Assembly (NCBI RefSeq): GCF_019972315.1
Contig: NZ_BLIZ01000001.1
Span: 1,562,513 to 1,626,512 of the forward strand
Direction of reading: 5' to 3'
From: Geobacter sp. AOG1
GTDB lineage: Bacteria > Desulfobacterota > Desulfuromonadia > Geobacterales > Geobacteraceae
DNA length: 64,000 nucleotides
Of the stretch, positions 17,428 to 26,610 are shown piece after piece. A program made the position numbers and the translations under genes. Position 1 is the first letter of the stretch, and each line of letters opens with the position of its first letter. Below the pieces are notes generated by a model. That model was not told the origin of the DNA and ran no database searches. It saw only the letters and a list, made by a program, of their open reading frames with translations.

Positions 17428-18063
17428 GTGCTGAACGATCTGCGAGCAATTGTATTCGACCTCGATGGTACCCTCTATGTCAGCAATGACCTCGGCCGCG
17501 AAATCAACCTGGCCGCCAGCCGCTATATCGCCGAACTGAAGCGGATCGATCTGGTGGGGGCGGCGGCGCTCATCCGGGCCACCAAGAAGATGCTCTCTGC
17601 TGCGAGCGGCATCGATACCCCCCTCACCATGGCCATCATCGAGCTCGGGGGGGATGTCCGCGAACTGCACCGGCGGTTTTCGACGGAGATCGAGCCGGAA
17701 CTCTACCTGAAGCGGGACGAGCGGGTGGTGGAACTCCTTCGGTTGCTGGGGGAGAGTTTCGAGCTCGCCATTTACACCAACAACAATGTGCTGCTGACGA
17801 CCCGGATCATGAAGGCCCTCGGGGTCGGCGGGATGTTCAACCACGTTTTCACCATCGAGGATTCCTGGCGTCCCAAGCCGGACCGGCCCACCCTGGACGG
17901 GATACTCCAGGCCATTGGCCGCAAGCCGATCGAGTGCCTCTTCGTTGGCGACCGCTACGACATCGACCTGCGCCTCCCCGCGTCGCTCGGAAGTGCGGTC
18001 TTCCTGGCGAAGAACGTGGAAGAACTGCTGAACCTGATAAAATTCACCTGTGAGGAGAGCTGA
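17428..18063 (+). CDS. HAD-superfamily hydrolase
   Basis: A 211-aa phosphatase-like protein with all four HAD motifs in order: FDLDGT (nucleophile Asp 11 and Asp 13), IYTNNN (motif II), a Lys in RPKPDRPT (motif III), and FVGDRYDIDL (motif IV, Mg2+ ligands). A helical cap lies between motifs I and II. The start is GTG at 17428 with AAAGGA upstream. Its TGA overlaps the next ATG by one base, so translation is coupled to the ferritin-like gene. The substrate is unknown. Confidence 0.88.
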   Translation: MLNDLRAIVFDLDGTLYVSNDLGREINLAASRYIAELKRIDLVGAAALIRATKKMLSAASGIDTPLTMAIIELGGDVRELHRRFSTEIEPELYLKRDERVVELLRLLGESFELAIYTNNNVLLTTRIMKALGVGGMFNHVFTIEDSWRPKPDRPTLDGILQAIGRKPIECLFVGDRYDIDLRLPASLGSAVFLAKNVEELLNLIKFTCEES

Positions 18064-18518
18064 TGAGCGAGGAGAGGAAAGCGGTGCTGGACGCGATCAT
18101 GCGGGCCATGGAGATCGAGAAGGAGACCTTCGACTACTATACGAAGGCCGAGCAGAAGACCTTCAACCCCGGGGGGAAGAAGGTGTTCCACTGGCTGGCA
18201 CGGACCGAGGAAGAGCATTACCTGAAGCTCAACGAGCTCTATACTTCCCTTCACGAAGGGGGACGCTGGGTGTTCTACGGCGGTTCCACCATCGAACTGG
18301 AGCCGGACGGGCCGGGAGAGAAGCACGTCGGATTCGATACGGGTGACCGGGAGGCGCTGGAGATCGCCCAGGAGATCGAGAAAAAGGGGATCGCCTACTA
18401 CGGCGAACTCATCGGGAAGACCACCGACCCGGACGGCAAGGGGATGCTGCAGACCTTGCTGGACGAGGAGCGGGAGCATTTGCGGGTTATCACGGAGAAG
18501 TTGAGCCAGCTGAAATAA
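18063..18518 (+). CDS. ferritin-like/rubrerythrin-type di-iron protein
   Basis: A 151-aa four-helix protein. Two Glu-rich helix pairs carry the di-iron ligands: AMEIEKETFDYY and ARTEEEHYLKL in the first half, then AQEIEKKGIAYY and LDEEREHLRVI in the second, giving the rubrerythrin E...ExxH pattern. There is no C-terminal rubredoxin domain (no CxxC pair), so this is the erythrin-only form. The likely role is in peroxide or iron handling in an anaerobe. It is coupled to the HAD gene and followed 13 bp later by the aspartase-like gene. Confidence 0.88.
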   Translation: MSEERKAVLDAIMRAMEIEKETFDYYTKAEQKTFNPGGKKVFHWLARTEEEHYLKLNELYTSLHEGGRWVFYGGSTIELEPDGPGEKHVGFDTGDREALEIAQEIEKKGIAYYGELIGKTTDPDGKGMLQTLLDEEREHLRVITEKLSQLK

Positions 18519-18531
18519 ATAGGGATATGCC

Positions 18532-19935
18532 ATGACCACGCGGACGGAAAAGGATACCCTCGGGACGGTCGAGGTGCCGGCGGATGCCTACTACGGGGCG
18601 CAGACGGCGCGGGCGGTGGCCAATTTCCCCATTTCCGGACTTCGTCCCCACCCCGCGCTGGTCTGGGGAACCCTGGCCATCAAGAAGTGCGCCGCCAAGG
18701 CCAACATGGCCACGGGGCGGCTGCCCGGGGAGATCGGCGACGCCATCGTCCAGGCCGCCGACGAGGCCCTGGCCGGCCGGTTCGATGCCGATTTCGTGGT
18801 GGACCCCTTCCAGGCGGGGGCCGGCACCTCCCACAACATGAACGTCAACGAGGTGCTCGCCAACCGGGCCGAAGAGCTTCTCGGGGGAACACGTGGCGTC
18901 TATGGCCGGGTGAACCCTAACGACCACGTCAACATGGCCCAGTCCACCAACGATGTCTTTCCCACTTCCCTGCGGCTGGCCGCCCTGCGCCTCCATGCCG
19001 GCCTCGCGCCGGCCCTGGCGGGACTGGTTGCCTCTTTGCGCAAGAAAGGGAAAGAGTTCGACACGATCCTGAAGTCGGGACGCACCCACCTCCAGGATGC
19101 GGTGCCCCTTCGCCTCGGTCAGGAGTTCGAGGCCTACGCGGTGGCGCTGGAGAAGAACCTGGCGGGACTGGAGCGGGCGCTCCCCGGCCTGTGCGAGCTA
19201 GGGCTCGGCGGCACCGCCGTCGGCACCGGTCTCAACGCCGAACCCCGCTACATCGAGCTGGTGGTGGCGGAACTGGTCCGGGAAACGGGGTTTCCCCTGC
19301 GGGGAACGGCAAACCTGGTGGAAACGACCCAGAACATGGACCCCTTCGTGGCCTGCAGCGCGGCCCTCAAGGGGACGGCGATCAACCTGGTGCGGATCGC
19401 CAACGACCTGCGCCTGCTCGCCTCCGGCCCCCGCACCGGCTTCAACGAGATCGCCCTTCCCGCGCTGCAGCCCGGCTCCTCCATCATGCCGGGGAAGGTG
19501 AATCCGGTGTTGCCGGAGGTGACCGACATGGTGGGGTTCCAGGTCATCGGCGCCGACACGGTCATCACCCTGGCGGCCCAGGCGGGTCAGCTGGAGCTCA
19601 ATGTCATGATGCCGGTGATCGCCCACAACCTCCTCTTTGCCATGGATATCCTCCGGAACACGGTTCTTCGGCTGGCCGAGGGGTGCATCGAGGGGGTCAC
19701 CGCCAATGCCGAGCGGTGTCGGCGCTATCTGGACGATTCCCTTGGCCTGGTTACGGTGCTGGCTCCTTACATAGGGTACGCGGCGGCGGCCGAGGTGGCC
19801 AAGGAGTCCGCCCGGACCGGCGAGAGTATCAGGGAGATCGTGCTGGCCCGTGGGCTCCTGGAGCCGGAGCGACTGGCAGCCATCATGGAGCCCTACCCCC
19901 TGACGAGTCCGGGGGTGCCGGGTAAGAAAGTTTAA
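18532..19935 (+). CDS. aspartate ammonia-lyase / class II fumarase family enzyme
   Basis: A 467-aa fumarase/aspartase-superfamily lyase, cytoplasmic. Aspartase makes fumarate and ammonia from aspartate; FumC hydrates fumarate. The signature loop GSSIMPGKVN is at residues 315-324, followed by PVLPEV, which is closer to aspartases (PVVPEV) than to FumC (PTQCEA). The block HNMNVNEVLANRAEELLGG is FumC-like, so the substrate is not certain. SGRTHLQDA and GGTAVGTGLN are also present. It sits in the same orientation as the ferritin-like gene, 13 bp away, and may be co-transcribed. Confidence 0.85.
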   Translation: MTTRTEKDTLGTVEVPADAYYGAQTARAVANFPISGLRPHPALVWGTLAIKKCAAKANMATGRLPGEIGDAIVQAADEALAGRFDADFVVDPFQAGAGTSHNMNVNEVLANRAEELLGGTRGVYGRVNPNDHVNMAQSTNDVFPTSLRLAALRLHAGLAPALAGLVASLRKKGKEFDTILKSGRTHLQDAVPLRLGQEFEAYAVALEKNLAGLERALPGLCELGLGGTAVGTGLNAEPRYIELVVAELVRETGFPLRGTANLVETTQNMDPFVACSAALKGTAINLVRIANDLRLLASGPRTGFNEIALPALQPGSSIMPGKVNPVLPEVTDMVGFQVIGADTVITLAAQAGQLELNVMMPVIAHNLLFAMDILRNTVLRLAEGCIEGVTANAERCRRYLDDSLGLVTVLAPYIGYAAAAEVAKESARTGESIREIVLARGLLEPERLAAIMEPYPLTSPGVPGKKV

Positions 19936-19940
19936 AAGCG

Positions 19941-19961
19941 GTTCAAAGTTCAAGGTTCAAC
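19941..19961. repeat. GTTCAAR heptamer direct repeats
   Basis: Three tandem heptamers (GTTCAAA, GTTCAAG, GTTCAAC) begin 5 bp after the lyase stop codon. The same heptamer recurs just after the cardiolipin synthase stop at 21848-21884. Confidence 0.7.
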
Positions 19962-20009
19962 GTCGGGCAGAAAATAGTGGCGTCGAACAAATAAAAGGAG
20001 GATCTTTAC

Positions 20010-20231
20010 ATGATCGAAGAGGTGAAGAAGGTGCTTGAGATGGTCCGGCCTGCCCTGCAGGCGGACGGCGGGGATGTGGAACTGGTGGAAGTGACCGATG
20101 ACGGAGTGGTCAAGGTCAAACTGGTGGGAGCGTGCGGCCACTGTCCCATGTCCACCATGACCCTGAAGATGGGGATCGAGAGGACCCTCAAGGAGAAGGT
20201 GCCGGGAGTCAAGGAAGTGGTGTCGGTATAA
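20010..20231 (+). CDS. NifU C-terminal-type (Nfu) iron-sulfur scaffold
   Basis: A 73-aa single-domain Nfu protein that can assemble or carry an Fe-S cluster for transfer to apoproteins. The domain begins [15 protein letters not shown] and carries the CGHCPMS motif (CxxC), the cluster ligand pair, then [20 protein letters not shown]. Its length is typical of stand-alone Nfu domains. A consensus AGGAGG precedes the ATG. It is followed 45 bp later by a small gene of unknown function. Confidence 0.93.
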   Translation: MIEEVKKVLEMVRPALQADGGDVELVEVTDDGVVKVKLVGACGHCPMSTMTLKMGIERTLKEKVPGVKEVVSV

Positions 20232-20276
20232 CCGGGCTCTGAATGGCTGCCGGCAGGCGGCGAAGGAGGTGGCGCT

Positions 20277-20477
20277 ATGGCTCTCAAGGTGAAATCGTTC
20301 GGAATGGAAATTCGGCCGCTGAAAACCATGCAGGAGCTTGAGCAACTTGACGCGATGGTTAACGAGTTCGTTGCCCGGAACGGCATCAGGAAACTGATCT
20401 CCGTTGCCGACTCCTCCACCACCGACGACAAGGGGGAGACGATTGGACTGGTGCGGGTCATCGCGTACGAAGAGTAG
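20277..20477 (+). CDS. small conserved hypothetical protein (66 aa)
   Basis: A 66-aa cytoplasmic protein with a strong GGAGGT Shine-Dalgarno. It is highly charged and has no signal peptide, membrane segment or cysteine. The visible sequence includes MEIRPLKTMQELEQLD and SVADSSTTDDKGETIGLV. It follows the Nfu gene and precedes a terminator, so the two likely share a transcript. I do not recognise the family. Confidence 0.65.
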   Translation: MALKVKSFGMEIRPLKTMQELEQLDAMVNEFVARNGIRKLISVADSSTTDDKGETIGLVRVIAYEE

Positions 20478-20554
20478 CCGTGAGCAGTAAAACCACTGCG
20501 ACGGGGAGCGGAGACGGCAGGCATCCGTCGTACATTGATTGATAGCACATTACG

Positions 20555-20588
20555 AAGGCGCGGGATATCACCGCGCCTTTATTTTTTG
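20555..20588 (+). terminator. rho-independent terminator
   Basis: AAGGCGCGG (20555-20563) pairs with CCGCGCCTT (20571-20579), followed by TATTTTTTG. It ends the Nfu/66-aa unit. Confidence 0.85.
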
Positions 20589-20652
20589 CTATACTGTAAT
20601 ATAAAGATAAAAGGGTGGAGAGCTTCACCCGCAGACGGAACGGGCGGATGAC

Positions 20653-21843
20653 ATGTCGTTGCTGAGGCGTAAAAGAGCATACCATCTGGTGCGGACCCCG
20701 CGGTTTTTCCGCTGGTTCCGGCACAACACCGATGCCGTTTTCTCCCACGGCAATCGCCTGGAGTTCTACCAGGATGGTGGCGAGTTTTTCCCCCCGTTTT
20801 TCCACTCCCTGCGCCAGGCCGAGCAGACCATCTTCCTGGAGTTCTACATCATCCACGACGATGCAACCGGCGGCGTCTTCGCCGACATTCTGCTGGCCGC
20901 CGCGGCCCGTGGGGTGAAGGTCTTTCTCCTCTACGACTATATCGGCTGTTTCGATACCCCGGGGGCGTATTTCCGACGGCTGGAAAAGGGGGGGGTGCGC
21001 TGTCGTCCCTTCAACCCCCCCCCGTTCCGGCGAGGGCTGGGATGGTTCGACCGGCGGGATCATCGCAAGATGGCCATCATCGATGGCCGGGTCGCCTTCG
21101 TCGCGGGGCTCAACATCGGTGACGAATACGGCGGGAACGGGGAGGATGCCGGGCGCTGGCGGGACGTGGGGCTCGGTCTCGAAGGGCCGGCCGTCTGCGA
21201 ACTGTTCAGCCTCTTTCGGGAAAACTGGCAATCGGAACGGGGAAGTGGCGGCGAAGAACTGGCCGGTTTCAGCTGCTGGGACGCCGAGGCGGGGGGTGCC
21301 CAGGTGATGATCGTGAACGGTGGTCCCCATCACAGCCGCTCCCTCATCCACAACGCCTTCCGGATGGCCATTGCCGGAGCCGCCGGGAACGTGAAGGTGA
21401 TGAACCCCTACTTCATTCCGGGACCCCGCATCGTCCGGTCACTGCTGCGTGCCGCAGGGCGGGGGGCGCGGGTGCAGCTCATCCTCCCGGCGGTGAGCGA
21501 TATGCCGCTGGTCAGGCTGGTGAGCCGGAGCTATTACGCCCCGTTGCTCAGGGGTGGGGTGGAGATATACGAACGACAGGGAGCGGTGCTGCACGCCAAG
21601 GTGATGCTCATCGATGACTGCTGGGCGGTCATCGGTTCTGCCAACCTGGACCAGCGGAGCTTCCACCGCAACTACGAGGTTAACGTCATCGTTGATAGCC
21701 CCGATTTCGGCACCCAGGTCGCCGCCATGTTTCAGCACGACCTGGCATTCTCCCGGCGGGTGGTGTTGGCGGAGCACGAGCGGCGGGGATGGCTGGTGCA
21801 GTTCATGGAAAGGCTCTGTGCGCCGGTCAGCTGGTTTCTTTGA
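20653..21843 (+). CDS. cardiolipin synthase-like phospholipase D family enzyme
   Basis: A 396-aa PLD-superfamily enzyme that condenses phosphatidylglycerol molecules into cardiolipin at the membrane. Two HKD motifs are visible: HRKMAIIDG in the first half (RRDHRKMAIID) and HAKVMLIDD in the second, each followed by the N and G/S residues expected (GLNIGDEY; GSANLDQRS). It lacks N-terminal transmembrane helices, as in ClsB/ClsC-type enzymes. A terminator of the preceding unit lies just upstream, so it has its own promoter, possibly using TATACT near 20590. Confidence 0.88.
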   Translation: MSLLRRKRAYHLVRTPRFFRWFRHNTDAVFSHGNRLEFYQDGGEFFPPFFHSLRQAEQTIFLEFYIIHDDATGGVFADILLAAAARGVKVFLLYDYIGCFDTPGAYFRRLEKGGVRCRPFNPPPFRRGLGWFDRRDHRKMAIIDGRVAFVAGLNIGDEYGGNGEDAGRWRDVGLGLEGPAVCELFSLFRENWQSERGSGGEELAGFSCWDAEAGGAQVMIVNGGPHHSRSLIHNAFRMAIAGAAGNVKVMNPYFIPGPRIVRSLLRAAGRGARVQLILPAVSDMPLVRLVSRSYYAPLLRGGVEIYERQGAVLHAKVMLIDDCWAVIGSANLDQRSFHRNYEVNVIVDSPDFGTQVAAMFQHDLAFSRRVVLAEHERRGWLVQFMERLCAPVSWFL

Positions 21844-21847
21844 ACCT

Positions 21848-21884
21848 GTTCAACGTTCGTAGTTCAAGGTTCAAAGTTCAAGGT
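21848..21884. repeat. GTTCAAR heptamer repeats, second copy
   Basis: GTTCAACGTTCGTAGTTC, then AAGGTTCAAAGTTCAAGG: about five degenerate heptamers starting 4 bp after the cardiolipin synthase stop. They match the array at 19941-19961. Confidence 0.65.
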
Positions 21885-21917
21885 TGTGAGGCAACAACCC
21901 TGATTACAGTTGGGTTC

Positions 21918-23147
21918 CTATTCGTATCTGAGGGCGTCGATCGGGTTGAGGGAGGCGGCCTTCCGGGCGGGGTAAAAGCCGAAGAAGACGCCAACGCCGG
22001 CGGAGAAGGCAAAGGCGATGACGATTGCCGTTGACGAGATGAGGGTTGGCCAGTTCATCAGTTTCGACACCACCATGGCACCGATCACCCCGACCCCCAT
22101 GCCGATGATCCCGCCGACGGTGGTGAGGAGCACCGCCTCGGTGAGGAACTGGAGGAGGATGTCCCGCTGCTTGGCGCCGATGGCCATCCGGATGCCGATT
22201 TCCCGGGTCCGCTCCGTTACCGACACGAGCATGATGTTCATGATGCCGATGCCGCCGACGATGAGGGAGATGGAGGCGACGGCACCGAGGAGGATCGACA
22301 TCACCTTGGACGACTGCTCGGAGACGGCGAGGATCTCGGAGAGGTTGCGCACCGTGAAATCCCGTTCCCGGGAAGGACCGATGCGGTGGCGCTGGTCGAG
22401 GAGCGCGGTCACTTCCTCTTCGGCTTTCTTCAGCACGTCCGCATCCTTTGCCTGGATCATCATGGCGCCGACAGAGTTGGGGAACTGGCTGCCGAACACT
22501 TTGCGCTGCGCGGTGGTCAGGGGGATGTAGATGACGTCATCCTGGTCCTGCCCTTGGGGGGATTGCCCCTTGTGCTCCAGCATGCCGATGACCGTAAAGG
22601 GTATTTTCTTGATCCGGATGATCTTGCCGATGGGGTCGGCGCTGCCGAAGAGGTTCTCGGCAACGGTCTGGCCGATGATGCAATTCTTGATTGCCCCATC
22701 CACGTCGGACGGGGAGATGTTTCTCCCCGAAACCAGTGGCCAGTCTCGGACGGTGAGCATGTCCGACGTTGTCCCCATGACGATGGTCGACCAGTTCTGA
22801 TTGCCGAAAACCACTTGGGCCGATCCCCTTACCGTTGGTGCAACCTCGGCCACGGAGGGGCATTCGGCCCTGATTGCCTTGGCATCGTCGTAGGTAAGGG
22901 TCGGCGTCCCGCCGGAACCGGTGCGAAGACCACCGCTGGTGGTGGAGCCGGGGATGACGAGGAGCAGGTTGCTTCCGATGCTGGCGATCTGGTCTGAGAT
23001 CATCTTGCTTGCGCCGGAACCAATGGCAACCATGGCGATGACCGCGGCGATACCGATGATAATGCCGAGCATGGTCAGAAGCGCCCGCATCTTGTTGACG
23101 CGAAGCGCCCGCAATGCTATCAGCATGCTTTGCCAGAGGGTCGTCAT
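21918..23147 (-). CDS. MacB/FtsX-type ABC transporter permease
   Basis: The 409-aa permease of a MacAB-like tripartite system. There is an N-terminal membrane segment ([24 protein letters not shown]), a large periplasmic MacB_PCD domain (about residues 50-265), then three C-terminal segments typical of FtsX-like domains ([32 protein letters not shown]). Unlike E. coli MacB, the ATPase is a separate gene. Its ATG overlaps the ATPase stop (ATGA), so translation is coupled. The substrate is unknown; relatives export macrolides, peptides or lipids. Confidence 0.92.
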   Translation of the reverse strand: MTTLWQSMLIALRALRVNKMRALLTMLGIIIGIAAVIAMVAIGSGASKMISDQIASIGSNLLLVIPGSTTSGGLRTGSGGTPTLTYDDAKAIRAECPSVAEVAPTVRGSAQVVFGNQNWSTIVMGTTSDMLTVRDWPLVSGRNISPSDVDGAIKNCIIGQTVAENLFGSADPIGKIIRIKKIPFTVIGMLEHKGQSPQGQDQDDVIYIPLTTAQRKVFGSQFPNSVGAMMIQAKDADVLKKAEEEVTALLDQRHRIGPSRERDFTVRNLSEILAVSEQSSKVMSILLGAVASISLIVGGIGIMNIMLVSVTERTREIGIRMAIGAKQRDILLQFLTEAVLLTTVGGIIGMGVGVIGAMVVSKLMNWPTLISSTAIVIAFAFSAGVGVFFGFYPARKAASLNPIDALRYE

Positions 23148-23869
23148 ATTCTCTCCTCACGGGAAGCTTCTGCCACTTGCGGGTTGGCATTCGGGGTATC
23201 GGAGATGATCAGCCCGTCGCGGAAGATGAGGTGCCGCCCCGTATAGGCCGCAATGTCCGGTTCGTGGGTGACCATGAGGATGGTAATGCCGCGCCGGTTC
23301 AGCTGCTGGAAGATGGACATTATTTCAACGGATGTTTTCGAATCCAGGTTGCCGGTCGGTTCGTCGGCCATGATGATGGCCGGGTCGTTGACCAGCGCCC
23401 GGGCGATGGCCACCCGCTGCTGCTGGCCGCCGGAGAGCTGGTTCGAGTAGTGGTCCTCCCGGCCTGCGAGTCCAACCTGCGCCAGTGCGGCTATCGCCTT
23501 TTCCCGCCGTTCCGCCGCCGGTATGCGGGCGTAAACCAGGGGGAGTTCCACGTTTTCCCGGGCGGTGGTACGGGCCAGCAGATTGAACCCCTGGAAGACG
23601 AAGCCGATCTTCCGGTTCCTGATTTCCGCAAGTTCGTTACCGGCAAGCTTCCCCACATTGACGTCCTCAAGACGGTATTCGCCGCTGGTCGGGACGTCGA
23701 GGCAGCCGAGCATGTTCATGCAGGTCGATTTGCCGCTTCCCGATGCCCCCATGATGGCGACAAACTCCCCCCGCCGGACGCTGAAGGATATCCCCTTCAG
23801 TGCTTCCACCCGCTGGTCCCCCATGGTGTAGACCTTGGTGACGTCCGTGACCTTTACTACGTCATCCAT
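23144..23869 (-). CDS. MacB/LolD-type ABC transporter ATPase
   Basis: A 241-aa nucleotide-binding subunit with Walker [10 protein letters not shown], signature [16 protein letters not shown], Walker [14 protein letters not shown], and an H-loop MVTHEPDIA. The GNLDS D-loop is typical of the MacB/LolD clade. It overlaps the adaptor stop by one base (TGATG) upstream and the permease start by four bases downstream, in a tight three-gene operon. Confidence 0.94.
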   Translation of the reverse strand: MDDVVKVTDVTKVYTMGDQRVEALKGISFSVRRGEFVAIMGASGSGKSTCMNMLGCLDVPTSGEYRLEDVNVGKLAGNELAEIRNRKIGFVFQGFNLLARTTARENVELPLVYARIPAAERREKAIAALAQVGLAGREDHYSNQLSGGQQQRVAIARALVNDPAIIMADEPTGNLDSKTSVEIMSIFQQLNRRGITILMVTHEPDIAAYTGRHLIFRDGLIISDTPNANPQVAEASREERI

Positions 23870-25092
23870 CAGAACCTCGGCCCCATGGGTCCGCCCATCC
23901 CCCCCGATTTCTTCTGGGTCGTTATCTGTTCGACAATCACCTCGTCGCCTTCCTTGAGGTCTCCCCCTGCGAGTTCTACCTGCCCATCATTGCTGACCCC
24001 GGTAGTGACCTGCACCGGCACCGGTTTGTTGTCCTGGCCCAGAATATAGACCTGTTGGCCGCCGGCCTTCTTCTTGCGTTGGTCGCCGCTCGACGGTTTT
24101 TCAGCCGCACCTGTGGCGTTCTTTGCCCATTTCGACCCTTTGTCCCCCTTTGGTTTGAACCGGAGGGCTGCTGCCGGGATCTTGAGAACATTTTCCTTGT
24201 GAGCCGTCTCGACACTGACGTTGGCGGTCATCCCCGGCTTCAGCTTCATTTCCCTGTTATCGACGCTTACCACCACCACATACGTCACCACGTTCTGGGT
24301 CACAACCGGGGCGTTCCTGATCTGAAAAACTTTCCCGCTGAAGCGGTTTTCCGGATAGGAATCGACGGTGAAGGTGACCGGCTGTCCCACCTTGATGCGG
24401 CTGATGTCGGCCTCGTCCACGCTGGTGTCGATTTCCATCTTGGTCAGGTCCTGGGCGATGGTGAAAAGGGTGGGGGTCTGGAATGATGCAGCCACGGTCT
24501 GCCCCACGTCCACGTTGCGGGAGACGACGATGCCGTCCACCGGCGAGCGGATGGTGGCGTAGCGGAGGTTGGTCTCGGACTGGCTGAAGGTACCGCGGGT
24601 CTGGGCTACGGTCCCATCGGCCGCCTTGACGGTGGCAACTGCCTGCTCATACCGGTTCTCCGCCGTGTCGAAATCGCTCTGGGCAACGATGCCGTCCTTA
24701 AGGAGCTGACGGTTTCTCTCCAGGCTCCGTTTGGCATCGTTCAGGTCCGCCTTTGCCTTGAGCAGGTTGGCCTGGGCGGCGAGAAAGTTCCCCCGCGTCT
24801 GTTCCACCTGGGCGGCGAAGAGGGCTGGGTCTATCTGGGCGATGACTTGTCCCTTTTTCACGGGGGAGTTGAAATCGACGAAAAGTTTCTGGATGGTGCC
24901 GGAGACCTGGGTTCCCACCTGCACCGTCACCACGGCGGCCAGGTTACCGGTGGCAGCGACCGTGGAAACAATGTCACCACGTTCCACCTTGGCGGTTTTG
25001 TAGGTCACCTCGGGTTTCTTTTTCAGGGTGAAAAAAGCGATGCCGGCCGCCAGCACAAGTATGACGGCCGTCGGGATGAGGATTTTCTTCAT
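23869..25092 (-). CDS. MacA/HlyD-type periplasmic adaptor
   Basis: A 407-aa membrane fusion protein that connects the MacB-type pump to an outer-membrane channel. It has an N-terminal signal/anchor ([20 protein letters not shown]), a biotinyl-lipoyl half-motif pair ([41 protein letters not shown]), a coiled-coil hairpin in between rich in Q/A/K, and a C-terminal beta-barrel. A charged, Lys/Gly-rich insertion near residues 320-350 ([20 protein letters not shown]) is unusual. The C-terminus ends [11 protein letters not shown]. No TolC-like gene is nearby. Confidence 0.92.
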   Translation of the reverse strand: MKKILIPTAVILVLAAGIAFFTLKKKPEVTYKTAKVERGDIVSTVAATGNLAAVVTVQVGTQVSGTIQKLFVDFNSPVKKGQVIAQIDPALFAAQVEQTRGNFLAAQANLLKAKADLNDAKRSLERNRQLLKDGIVAQSDFDTAENRYEQAVATVKAADGTVAQTRGTFSQSETNLRYATIRSPVDGIVVSRNVDVGQTVAASFQTPTLFTIAQDLTKMEIDTSVDEADISRIKVGQPVTFTVDSYPENRFSGKVFQIRNAPVVTQNVVTYVVVVSVDNREMKLKPGMTANVSVETAHKENVLKIPAAALRFKPKGDKGSKWAKNATGAAEKPSSGDQRKKKAGGQQVYILGQDNKPVPVQVTTGVSNDGQVELAGGDLKEGDEVIVEQITTQKKSGGMGGPMGPRF

Positions 25093-25228
25093 TCACGACC
25101 TCGGTTCAGGTTTTTTGGGTGATCCCGCCGGCCTGGTTTCCCCATGTTACCCGTAGCGTACCAGGCGGCGTTCAGTGTCTGAATCATGCGTCAAGCGCTA
25201 CTATACACCCTCTTCATGCCGTCCGAAA

Positions 25229-25419
25229 CAAAAAAGCCCCCTGCATTTCGTACGCAGGGGGCCGGTTTCTGACGCCCGCCGTCAACTGCCGGCGGGCCAA
25301 CTAGGGCAACCTTCTTTGCAGCGGGTTACCGGGCGAAGCATATAGATTGTAGTCCACATAACTCAGTAGGTCTCCTTTCGCTGTGAAGTTCCTTCCCTCG
25401 CCTTTAATTCCCGGAGGAT
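25229..25419 (-). ncRNA. predicted ~190-nt orphan transcript with terminator
   Basis: A self-contained minus-strand unit between the DUF362 gene and macA. The promoter lies at 25426-25454, a hairpin GCCCGCCG/CGGCGGGC at 25274-25297, and a strong intrinsic terminator at the end: GCCCCCTGC/GCAGGGGGC stem (25236-25262), then TTTTTTG. The RNA could be a small regulatory RNA, the mRNA of the 25-codon ORF at 25282-25359, or both. It does not fit c-di-GMP (GEMM), cobalamin, 6S or SRP RNA patterns that I checked by eye. Confidence 0.55.
25282..25359 (-). CDS. possible 25-aa cysteine-containing peptide in the orphan transcript
   Basis: The ATG at 25359 opens 25 codons ending in TGA, encoding MWTTIYMLRPV then TRCKEGCPSWPAGS. 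A GGAG sequence lies 12 bases upstream, which is farther than ideal. The two Cys and the CPSW/Pro/Gly tail are notable. The stop lies in the loop of the 25274-25297 hairpin, so translation would affect that structure. It is too short for firm support from sequence alone. Confidence 0.35.
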   Translation of the reverse strand: MWTTIYMLRPVTRCKEGCPSWPAGS

Positions 25420-25425
25420 GTACTT

Positions 25426-25454
25426 ATGATAATCCTTGCCCCTTTCCTTGTCAA
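25426..25454 (-). promoter_or_regulatory. near-consensus sigma70 promoter of the orphan transcript
   Basis: On the minus strand, TTGACA (25454-25449), exactly 17 bp, then TATCAT (25431-25426). The start of transcription is expected near 25419. Confidence 0.75.
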
Positions 25455-25476
25455 CGGGGCTGCCGATTAAATATGC

Positions 25477-26604
25477 TTATAGAAATTTCTTTATAAAAGC
25501 CAGCAGAGCCCCTTCCTGTACGTCGAGCGCTCCGTCGGGGCAGAGCTCGCGGCAGCAGAAGCAGCGGATGCAGGCGTGGTAGTCGAAGACGAGCTTGCCG
25601 TCCTTGATGGAGATGGCGTGGGGGGGACAGGCGCCTGCGCAGATGCCGCAGAGACGGCATTTGTCGGGGATTGCGCAGGGGCGGGAGGTGAGGTAGTGAC
25701 GAAGCCGGTTCTTGAGGAAAGGGGGGAGGCCGAACTGGACGTCGGAAATGTGGGGGAGCCGGAACGCCTTGACCCGTGCCTCCGCAAGGGGGAGGCCGCG
25801 GGTGGTTATGGTGGTGCGGTCGACGCCGTCCAGACCGAGTGTGTGGGCAGCCCGTTCCACGTAAAGGAGTTTGTTGGGGATACCGGCAATTTCGGCGGCG
25901 ATCACGTCCACCGCCACCGGGTTGGTTCCTGCCAGCAGCAGGCCGACGTGGAGCGGATCGCCGGATGACGGACCGTCTCCCTCCATGGCGGTGATCGCAT
26001 CCACAATGGTCAGTTCGGGCGGTCGCAGCAGGTAGATTTCCAGGAGCATGCGGGCGAACATGTCCCGGTCGGCCCCCGCCTTCAGGTGCCAGCCCGCCTT
26101 TGCGGTTCCGACCACTGTCCCGAACAGGTTCTTCACGGCGCAGGTCATGGTCATCATTTCGTGGGTCTTGAGCTTGGGGAGATTGATGACCTTGTCGGCT
26201 GCCAGATAGGCCTCCGCCACGGCAAACCGTTTGAACATGCCGGATCCCGGCACCTCCTGCGGGTTGGCGAACTCCACCAACTGTGCGCCCGTTGCCTCGA
26301 CAACGGCGAGGATGCCGGTTTTCTCCGCTACCCAGTTCAGTCCTCCGATGCCGGGGGAATCTCCCACGAGCGGAATACCGCCGGCAGCCTGCACCAGTTC
26401 GATGACCCCCCGCACCACTTCGGGGTGGGTGGTGACCGCTTTCTCCGGTGCCTTGCCGGTGAGGAGGTTTGCCTTGAGGAGAACCCGGTCGCCGGTACGG
26501 ACGAAGGTCTCCATCCCCCCCAGAGGTTCCAGGAGACGGATGAGGGCGTCTTTGACGAGGAGGCGGTCATAGCTTGCCGCCCGTTCGATGGTAACGGTGT
26601 GCAT
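25477..26604 (-). CDS. DUF362 protein with two 4Fe-4S clusters
   Basis: A 375-aa product. The DUF362 domain fills residues 1 to about 300 (VLLKANLLTGKAP; KVINLPKLKTHEMMTMTCAVKN; LTIVDAITAMEGDGPSSGDP). A C-terminal bacterial ferredoxin module has CRLCGICAGACPP and CIRCFCCRELCPD, giving two CxxCxxCxxxCP sites. The family is common in anaerobes; the reaction is unknown but redox coupling is likely. I chose ATG 26604 over longer forms because DUF362 begins there and the -10 box ends only 6 bases upstream. That implies a leaderless mRNA and explains the missing Shine-Dalgarno. Confidence 0.88.
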   Translation of the reverse strand: MHTVTIERAASYDRLLVKDALIRLLEPLGGMETFVRTGDRVLLKANLLTGKAPEKAVTTHPEVVRGVIELVQAAGGIPLVGDSPGIGGLNWVAEKTGILAVVEATGAQLVEFANPQEVPGSGMFKRFAVAEAYLAADKVINLPKLKTHEMMTMTCAVKNLFGTVVGTAKAGWHLKAGADRDMFARMLLEIYLLRPPELTIVDAITAMEGDGPSSGDPLHVGLLLAGTNPVAVDVIAAEIAGIPNKLLYVERAAHTLGLDGVDRTTITTRGLPLAEARVKAFRLPHISDVQFGLPPFLKNRLRHYLTSRPCAIPDKCRLCGICAGACPPHAISIKDGKLVFDYHACIRCFCCRELCPDGALDVQEGALLAFIKKFL

Positions 26605-26610
26605 GGTTCG

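Noticed and set aside
25250-25400. c-di-GMP (GEMM), cobalamin, 6S or SRP RNA in the orphan transcript
   Set aside because: Fragments such as GGGCAACC, GGGTTACC and GGAGACCT recall GEMM or B12 boxes, but the spacing and the remaining conserved blocks are missing.
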